A stretch of 64,000 nucleotides of DNA, taken from positions 1,178,001 through 1,242,000 of the forward strand of contig OY992834.1 of the NCBI GenBank assembly GCA_963921425.1. The letters run 5' to 3'. Below the pieces are notes generated by a model. That model saw only the letters and a program-made list of their open reading frames with translations, was not told where the DNA came from and did no database searches. Both the position numbers and the translations under genes were made by a program. Every line of letters starts with the position of its first letter. The stretch's first letter is position 1. Positions 56,199 to 64,000 of the stretch are shown piece by piece. This DNA comes from Dryas octopetala. Lineage: Eukaryota; Streptophyta; Magnoliopsida; Rosales; Rosaceae.

Positions 56199-59100
56199 AT
56201 GTTCTACGGCAGACTCAAACCCTCCGACCGGGGAGGCTCCTCCAGGCACCACCTCACTGACCCGATTCCTCTCCAAAACGCACCGCCTCCCCCTCGCCGC
56301 AACAAGAAGCTCATCCTCCTCTCCGTCGTCTCCGTCTCTCTCATCATCGCCGCCGCCGTCTCCGCCGGCCTCCTCATCGCCCTCCGATCCAAGACCTCCG
56401 TCCAATCCAACTCCCCCGGGCTCCACCGCAAGCCCACCCAGGCCATCTCCAACACCTGCGCCAAGACTCGCTTCCGTTCTCTCTGCGTCGACTCGCTCCT
56501 CGACTTCCCGGGCTCGCTCAACGCGTCGGAGCAGGACCTCGTCCACATTTCCTTTAACATGACCCTGCAGCACCTCAACAGAGCCTTCTACCAATCCTCC
56601 ACAATCTCCTACCTCCACATGGATCCACGCGCGCGGAGCGCGTATGACGACTGTATGGAGCTCCTCGACGACTCCATCGACGCGCTCACGCGCTCTCTAT
56701 CCACCGTCGCGCCCAACGCTCCCGGACTGTCCAGACAGCAGGGCGGGTCCACCCAGGACGTGCTGACGTGGCTGAGCGCGGCACTCACGAACCAGGACAC
56801 TTGCGGAGAGGGGCTGTCGGACGTGAGTGGGACGATTAAAGATGAGATGAGCCAGAAGCTGAAGGACTTGTCGGAGCTTGTCAGTAACTGCCTGGCGCTT
56901 TTTTCGGCGTCGGATAGCAACGATTTCTCGGGGGTGCCGATACAGAATCGGAGGAGATTGATGACGATGGAGGAAGATATTATGGGAGAGAATGCCGATG
57001 TCTCGCGGGATTTTCCGAGATGGTTGAGTAGGAGGGATAGGAAGCTGCTGTCTACGCCAATGTCGTCGATACAGGCCGATATAATCGTCTCCAAAGACGG
57101 AAATGGGACGTATAAGACAATCGCCGAGGCGATTAAAAAAGCGCCTGAGCACAGTACTCGCCGCACCATTATTCTCGTCAGGGCAGGAAGGTAAATTCAT
57201 TCATTCATTCATTCACTTATAAAGTTGGTCTTTTTCGCTCAACATTTTCTTTTGATTAAATATTTGTATATTTTTGGTAGAAAAGAAATTATATCCGTGG
57301 GTATACAGTATACGATGGTGGTTGTGTTGCCATTATTTCCGTGAAAAGATTTCCTAAGCTTTTTGTAATTCCTTTTGTGTAGTGTTTGGTGCATTGACTT
57401 TTGCCTTTATCATGCAACTATAATCATGTGAATGTGTTTATTATTCCTGGATCCTAACTTAATTAATTAATTAATTAATAGACGCTTTACTTTACAAAAA
57501 TGCCCCTTTTGAATGAGCCTTTAAGCTTAATTAAGTGATAATGATGCCATCTTTTTGTGCCCATTAATGGAACTTTGAATTTTTAAATTATCTGGGTTAT
57601 GATATGAAAAAATTGTGAGAGGTTGTTGTCGGTGCAAGAAATGACAGGTTGCTTGGATTATACATACACTGTTACACACGTTGCTTTCTAGCTTTACCAG
57701 TATATATATGTACTGTACAAACTTGATGGAGTTTGCTTTGCATGTAATTATGTGAGATATAGTGACATGTGTGGTCAATTTATTCTTTGCTGGCATGCAT
57801 ATATGGTGATGCAGTTAAATTAACAGCTGTTTTAAAAATAAAAAAAATTTGTAAAGAGAAAAGTGAAATTGATTTTGATTTTGATTCGATGATGATTTAT
57901 GCAGGTACGAAGAGGATAATTTGAAGGTGGGAAGGAAGAAAACAAACTTGATGTTTATTGGAGAGGGTAAGGGCAAAACCGTAATTACAGGTGGGAAAAG
58001 CGTTTCTCAAAACCTCACCACATTCCACACTGCATCCTTCGGTAATTTCCTAAATCCCTCCACCGTCGTCTTTTACTTTGTAATTGACTAATCATTCAAT
58101 GAAATTTGTTTCTTTCTTGATCTTGACCAAAAGCTGTGGCCTGTGGGTCATAAGTCATAACCATGCATGAAATCAGTTACAACTTGCACGTGGCCAGCTG
58201 CTTTTCTATACTACTTTAGTTTTCTATACTACTTTAGTTTACTGTCATGCAACTCGGTGATGTTTGTCTGACCTCATAAACTCCTACCCTTCTCAAATTA
58301 CACCTTTACAAGATCAAAAACTCTACATCGCAATATTTTTTTGAGAGGATAGATTTTTTATTATTTAATCTTTTTATATGACATACACTATTGGGATTAC
58401 CATTTTATTCCAAAAGTAACTTCTAGCTTCCTAGTGGAATGTTCTCATTCCTAGCTCGAACCCATCATTTTAAATTACCATTTCCTGCTTGAACATGAAT
58501 AGACATTAATTGGATAACAACATTGTACCAAACTTTGTGAATGCAAACCAAACAGAGTCACATTATTGGAGGTGGGTGGGTGAGTGGAAAATTGTGTATT
58601 TCATTGTCATATATTTCTTATTGGTAATTAAACAGTAAACTCTGTGTAAGTGCCTATGCTATTCATAGTAATAAATAACTATGATTTATGAATTTTATTA
58701 TTTATCGTTTGTTGTTGGTTTGGTTGGTCCACAGCGGCAACTGGGGCGGGTTTTATAGCCCGGGACATAACGTTTGAGAATTACGCCGGGCCGGGAAGGC
58801 ACCAAGCCGTAGCTCTCCGGGTCGGAGCCGACCACGCTGTCATCTACCACTGCAACATTATCGGATACCAAGACACCTTCTACGTCCACTCCAACCGCCA
58901 GTTCATCCGCGAAACCGACATCTACGGAACCGTCGACTTCATCTTCGGCAACGCCGCCGTCGTATTCCAAAACTGCAGCATCTACGCCCGCAAGCCCATG
59001 GCCTTCCAGAAAAACACCATCACGGCCCAAAACCGAAAGGACCCGAATCAGAATACGGGTATTTCGATCCACGCTTGCCGGATCCTCCCCACTTCGGATC

Positions 59101-59432
59101 TTTACCCAGTAAAGGGTAGCTTCCCGACGTATCTTGGCCGTCCGTGGAAATTGTACTCGAGGGTTGTGTACATGTTGTCGTATATGGGTGATCATATACA
59201 GCCACGTGGATGGCTAGAGTGGAATACCACTTTTGCCCTCGATACTCTATACTACGGTGAGTACATGAATTATGGGCCGGGTGGGGCAGTGGGCCAACGG
59301 GTGAAATGGCCCGGATACCGGGTCATAACGTCCACCGTGGAGGCCAGTAAGTTCACGGTTGCAGAGTTTATATATGGGTCCTCATGGTTACCATCTACTG
59401 GGGTGGCATTCTTGGCTGGGCTACAGGTCTAA
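56199..59432 (+). CDS. Pectin methylesterase with N-terminal inhibitor-like pro-region (type I PME)
   Basis: Three exons: 56199-57190, 57905-58041 and 58735-59432; 992+137+698 = 1827 nt, 608 residues. A cytosolic basic tail (PPPPRRNKK) precedes a single membrane anchor at ~38-62. The PMEI-like pro-region follows (~80-240) with its Cys pattern (NTCAKTRFRSLCVDSL, DDCMELL, NQDTCGEGL, SNCLALF). Two dibasic processing sites are present, RRLM (252-255) and RKLL (281-284). The catalytic domain from ~293 has DGNGTYKTIAEAI, QAVALRVG, YQDTFYVHSNRQF, DFIFGNAAVVFQNC and LGRPWKLYSR, covering the catalytic Gln, two Asp and Arg. It removes methyl groups from homogalacturonan in the cell wall. By organisation it resembles Arabidopsis PME34/PME61. 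Exon 1 is markedly more GC-rich than its surroundings. Confidence 0.96.
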
Positions 59433-61297
59433 ATTAACAGTCTACTTTGATTGGCCCAAATCCGTATAAATAGGTGAAGGTTCTCTTTTTTTTTTTTTTT
59501 GGTAACTAATTTAGTCTTTCTATTTTTTTTATATTTTTTGACATTTATATAAGAATAAGTCGCATTGTCTTTGCTCTCCCTTTTTTTTGTGCATTTAATT
59601 CAATTATGGTATTGGTATGACTTTTATTAGTTTATACAACAGGCTAAAGGATTTGATTTAACAATGTAACTATGTGCCACTGTGCCAGTGGTCAAAAACA
59701 AAAAAAAAACAATGTAACATGAGGAGTGGAGTGAGAACAGTGATGTCATTTTCATACTTGACTGACTTTTTGGTAACTTGGATCTTGTGGTCAGTGGTCG
59801 TGTCCACTTTTAATTTGTGACTTTAAATTTGATTTGATGTGTTGTGTCGGTGGGCCGTGACTCGTGAGGTTGAAAGAAAAGTTATATTGGGAGCTTCCTA
59901 CAAGTGAGTGGTGGTTTCGCAAAGAAAAGTAGAGCTATGAAATTTTAGGCCACAATTTCACAGACAAGGTTTTTCCTTTTCTTATTTAAGAAAACTTCTG
60001 TCATATATTCTCTATGATATGCAATTGTTTTTTCGTACTTACATTGACGAGTTCAATTTTTCATCATTAATTATAGACTTTTCATTATCAAATTTGACTA
60101 TATATTATACAGCAATTGTATAAAAGATGAATTGTTTTTTATTACGCCTAACCCATAACATGGCCAACCACTGCTGCCACTAGTAATCATGCATAAGGTG
60201 TAGTCAGAAATTTGCTCTCATTTCCCTTCTCAAAAAAATTGGAAAAAGAAAATGAGAAGTGACGAACCACGTCATGTTGTAATCACCCTTCGATCAGGAA
60301 ACCCACCATGAAAGTCAATTTGTCGGAGTATACAATTTGCATAAAGTTAGCGGCTTTGTGAATAATATGGTGCATGTATATTTTGTCATTATGTTTGGGA
60401 CAAGCAAAGTGCTTGTGTTATTGGCCCTCCTATAAATGATAGTTAGGCAGTGATGGCCACCTTCCAAAGGTTGAAAGGAACCAAGAAGCATGGCCAGCCA
60501 TCCAGCTGTGGAGTTGTCCAGTCAAGTTGATGAGGTTTTGGACATTTATCTTTTTCTGAGCCACCAACACCAACTTCTCACATGGCTCATCCCAAAAGGA
60601 TGTTCCTAACTTAAATTGATGTCAATGATGCATGGATTCTAAATATGAGTTTCCACATGGAGTGGGCAAATTGATTTTCATGTTCATTTTTGTTGCCAGC
60701 ATCAATTTGGATCAGTCACTCCACACCCATTCCAGACCAGAGTTTCTTTCTCTCTGTCCTTAAAAATATTCAGTCTTTCAATCAAAACAGTCTTTCTGAG
60801 ACATTGTGGTGCTATCACTAATTTAACTCATCTTCCTTGTAGGAAAAAGAGCCATAGATGGCTTCATGAGTGCATTTGATTACTAGTACATAAGAGCACA
60901 CAGCATAGCATCAGCATAAAACCAAAACAAGAAAAGAAACCCAAGTAAATTGTACAATTAAGTATGTATTATATATGTATTACTATATCAATATTATTTC
61001 TCGAACTCAAAGTACTACTACACAAGTTTAAGAAAAATACATGCACTTAGTAATTTTCCTTTTCAAGATATTTCAAAATGACAGTGGAAAGAGAGGCCGG
61101 GAGGGGGGTCTCAAATGTATGAACGCTGAGTCAATGAAAAAGTTATTTAGGCAGTAGAGACAAAGATCCAGCATCGAAACAACAGTAAAGAGAACCTGCA
61201 GTCCATAAGAGATGGATGAAGGGCTGTCTCATCCATGCATATACAGTAGTAACATATGAACATAGGCATTATGCCTAGCATTCAGTATATACTCTTA
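59433..61297. other. Convergent intergenic region (PME / PI4K gamma 3' ends)
   Basis: Both 3' UTRs lie here. Poly-T at 59487-59501 just after the PME stop. No additional gene or RNA is seen. Confidence 0.45.
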
Positions 61298-63237
61298 TCA
61301 GTGAAGCTCATCAAGGCGTCGATCCAGGATTGATGACACAGATTCGAAAAAAGCAGCCTCACTTGTTCCTGGGAGTTCAGCTTCATGTGCTTCCTGAATA
61401 ATCTGCTCAATGACAGATTCCTTCTTCAAGGTCTCCCTGCACATGATGCTTCCAATTGAAAAGGGAGTGAGTCCTCTCTCTGCACCTTTCTTCAGAAGCA
61501 TGGTGGAAATGCGGAGGGTACGGGCACACTCAGGTGATAGGTCCCATCCATGAAACTTCAAAAGTTCAATGTCTTGTTCAGCATCTAGTGCTTTGATGTA
61601 GTCAAGTGTATCAGGCGAATAAGGCTGGTGAGCTTGAGGCCAGTAAAGCCAGTCAAATGTGCAATCTTCAAACTGCATTTAAACATTGAAAGGAAGCAAG
61701 AGACATAAATGCTCGGCTCAAAATTCTAATAATAGAAGGTTCAAATGCTAACTACAAAAGAGGTTTTCTGTTTGCTCTAAGAGAGGAATGAACCATTCAA
61801 ACAATATGAAATGGGATCGAGAACAATATCTCCTACTCTAAGTAGGAATCAATAGAAGAAGAATTGGACACTTACATTTTCAGGCAAGCAGTAGCCATGA
61901 TCAATCGGAATAAGCACAATTTGACCTTCTTCACCCTCTCTGCTGACCAATATGTTTCCAGCATGCCTATCTGCGTTTGCCAACCTTATGTCCAACACAG
62001 AAATTTTGTGTACCTCATGCACTGGGAAAGCACGAGGACCCATATCCTCACAACTGCCATTATTCTTCATGAACATCTGCAGTGACCCAATCTTCACATT
62101 TTTGGGAGCATCCTCATAACCTTCTGGATGATTAAATCCTCTGTGCAAGCACTTGACCATAACTGTTGGGGGAACCCCAGCAAAGCCATTCTCCTCGCTA
62201 TAAAATGTACGAGGCCCACTCCTTGGATGATCCAAAATGAAAGCTGCTACTTCCCTCAGTGCCCCTTCTCCCACCCGTGTACCCTTCTTCAAACCTTCGC
62301 CATCCAGTGACAATGGCAATCCCCGAGGGTTATTCATCGCCATGGGCTCCTCATCAATGGGCTTAAAGACACAAACATACTTCACACCAGATGAGTCTTG
62401 CATGAAATAAGCTCCTCCAGAACCCTCTGAAGACCGCACTGGCTCATTGCCTCTCTCTAACCCATCAGAAGCAGAGTAAATTAGCTGTTTGATCCCTGAT
62501 GACAATTCTATCTTTGAATTTACAATTAGAGGTTCCAAAAGGAATTCTGTTCGCAATGGCTTCCTGTCTACAATCTCACATCTCACAGATTCTCTCACTA
62601 AAGCAGTCTTCTTCTCATTCAAATTTAATGCCTCAATAGACACTACAAAGTCCTTCTCTATAGGTTTAGCCCTAACTTTAGCAGATTTCCTAACCAACAA
62701 GTGAATCACAGCATCATTACTTTTGCAGATATCATTAATGAGTCTCTGATCTTCAAGTTCCTCACCATCACATATCAGTTCTTGATCTTTGAGATCAACA
62801 CAGCCTTTCCCTTTCTTGGCAATCTGCCACTTCACATAACCCACATTTCTACTCCTCTCAACATGGAACTCAAACTTCTTGCCACATACAGTCCTAACAG
62901 CAATAGCTTGGAGATCTGAAAGCCTTAGTACTAAATGCAATAGGTTCCCATCAGTTACCCCATAGTCCCGGACACACGAATTGTTCCTAGCCAATTCTCT
63001 TCCTTCAAAAACCAGCTTCTGTTTCTTCACAAAAAACCCTTTGGAGGCCTGGATTCTCAGCTTCACTGAAGAAATTGAATCCGACTCTGTCACACACATG
63101 GGAATCACGGACCCACCAACACTGAGGTATATCAAAATTGAGTCACCGGAGGATGGACCATATAGGCCAGTGAAATTACTGGGAAAGCTCAAAGATTCTT
63201 CATACACAGGACTAAGAGCTACACTGGCAATAGACAT
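61298..63237 (-). CDS. Phosphatidylinositol 4-kinase gamma with two ubiquitin-like domains
   Basis: Two exons: 63237-61876 and 61672-61298; 1362+375 = 1737 nt, 578 residues. Two tandem ubiquitin-like domains come first (~34-108: ILIYLSVGGSVIPM, KQKLVFEGRELARN, NLLHLVLRL; ~111-185: KKFEFHVERSRNVGYVKWQI, QELICDGEELEDQRL, IHLLVR). The PI3/4K-type catalytic region (~265-540) has GSGGAYFMQD (nucleotide loop), VCVFKPIDEEP with the Lys, LDIRLANADRHAGNILV (catalytic loop) and IPIDHGYCLPEN (DHG in place of DFG). Arabidopsis relatives (PI4Kg4/UbDKg4 group) bind ubiquitylated proteins and act as Ser/Thr protein kinases, so lipid kinase activity is not certain. The intron splits NLPEN-type text cleanly at LPEN|FEDCTFDWL. 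Confidence 0.95.
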
Positions 63238-64000
63238 TGTTGATCCTCCAAATCTAATTCTTTGTAGCTCAAATCAAATTACAGCTTTAAACTCCCACAA
63301 CAATCGAAGCCTGATGCAAATATAACAATCTTCTTCCTCTTCAAGTCTTCAATCTTTTTGTCAGACTATTGGTTCCTGGAGTTTTAGCATTACGTCTAGA
63401 ATTTATGTCACTACTTGGATTGCTATGAAACGAAATTACCTTCCCTGCAAGCTTGAATCCAACCAACCTACAAAATGAAAAAAAATTTCCAATCAAATTT
63501 TAAGGGATTAAGAAAATAAAATAGAAGCCTAATGACCCCAGTATTCTTACATAATCTCTGGAATGAGATACTAAAACCCTTAAATCAATCATTTTTTTTT
63601 TCTTTTCTTTCTCAAAAAACAAAAAATTATACCTATAAAGGCTATAATGATATATATAAGAAATGCAGATAAAAGCCAGGTCTTAAAAATTCAGCAACCG
63701 AACAATCAGGCTAAAACCCTCAATAAAACAATCAGACTAAAATTTTAATCAAAAGGAAAAATTAATTGGAAGAGAGACAGGCTCTCATATTAGGGCAGAA
63801 ATTCAGTTATTTCATCCACATTTTCTCAGTAAAGCAAATAGATTAAATCAGAAATATTCTGCAGGAATTTAATTTTAAAGAAAAAGAAGAAAAGAGCAAA
63901 ATACATATCCTTACATAAAAAAGCTAAAAATGGGAGAAGCGAAATTCAGGTGAGACGACGATCGATAGAGAAACTTGAAATTTCGGTCGTCATTTACATC
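63238..64000 (-). promoter_or_regulatory. 5' leader of the PI4K gamma gene, possibly with a leader intron
   Basis: No second gene is seen to the window edge. On the minus strand a possible donor AAG|GTAATT at ~63440 and an acceptor-like AATTAG at ~63255 would give a ~190-bp intron in the 5' leader. The leader or promoter probably continues past the right edge. Confidence 0.4.

Noticed and set aside
56154-57200. Long open frames antisense to the PME first exon
   Set aside because: The exon is GC-rich, so stops are rare in all frames; the antisense products are low-complexity and without motifs.
61864-63325. Plus-strand open frames over the PI4K gamma gene
   Set aside because: They are shadows of the minus-strand kinase exon.
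1-64000. Prokaryote-type features (operons, CRISPR arrays, attachment sites, phage or plasmid modules)
   Set aside because: Spliced plant genes and a nuclear tRNA gene show eukaryotic chromosomal DNA; the satellite repeats are adjacent without unique spacers, so they are not a CRISPR array.

Overview
The window is plant nuclear DNA from a eudicot. The genes have short GT-AG (and some GC-AG) introns and AT-rich intergenic DNA, and the proteins are plant-specific (trithorax-like ATX, CCT-motif protein, pectin methylesterase with pro-region, ubiquitin-domain PI4K gamma). A Rosaceae-type genome is my impression only and is not proven by anything here.

Layout. 1-2229 is a tandem satellite whose monomer length steps by 22 bp; it abuts a broken B3-domain gene fragment (2230-2574). 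3472-4667 (+) is a four-exon chloroplast-type GNAT acetyltransferase. 6104-13155 (-) is a 22-exon histone-lysine methyltransferase of the ATX3/4/5 class (1059 codons, PWWP-PHD-ePHD-SET), with three introns that appear to start with GC. 16330-16862 is a LINE RNase H relic. 17378-21293 (-) is a four-exon CCT-motif transcriptional regulator. From about 21.5 to 38 kb lies a gene-poor stretch holding several terminal-inverted-repeat elements and, at 35.6-37.45 kb, an unrecognised minus-strand gene or remnant carrying a 400-bp head-to-head duplication of two of its exons. 39.46-40.96 kb is a kelch/beta-propeller-like gene with apparent frameshifts and an internal minisatellite; a decayed partial copy lies at 42.95-43.25 kb, next to the last exons of a NudC/BOBBER-like gene. 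44385-44457 is a nuclear tRNA-Ala(CGC), followed about 100 bp later by a 401-bp near-palindromic MITE with a perfect 10-bp target duplication. 45-56 kb is again gene-poor, with more inverted-repeat elements (47.8-48.4, 49.9-51.35, 53.65-53.79 kb). 56199-59432 (+) is a three-exon type-I pectin methylesterase, and 61298-63237 (-) a two-exon PI4K gamma with two ubiquitin-like domains.

The genes are an ordinary chromosomal neighbourhood rather than one pathway: two chromatin/transcription regulators (ATX, CCT), one cell-wall enzyme, one lipid/protein kinase-like enzyme and one plastid acetyltransferase. I saw no coherent new multigene system. The most unusual structures are the exon-derived inverted repeat at 36.4-37.26 kb, the cluster of GC-AG introns in the ATX gene, the 22-bp-quantised satellite, and the run of Mutator-type non-autonomous elements. 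Exon boundaries were placed by eye from splice consensus, reading-frame continuity and remembered family sequences; the five main spliced models each sum to a multiple of three.
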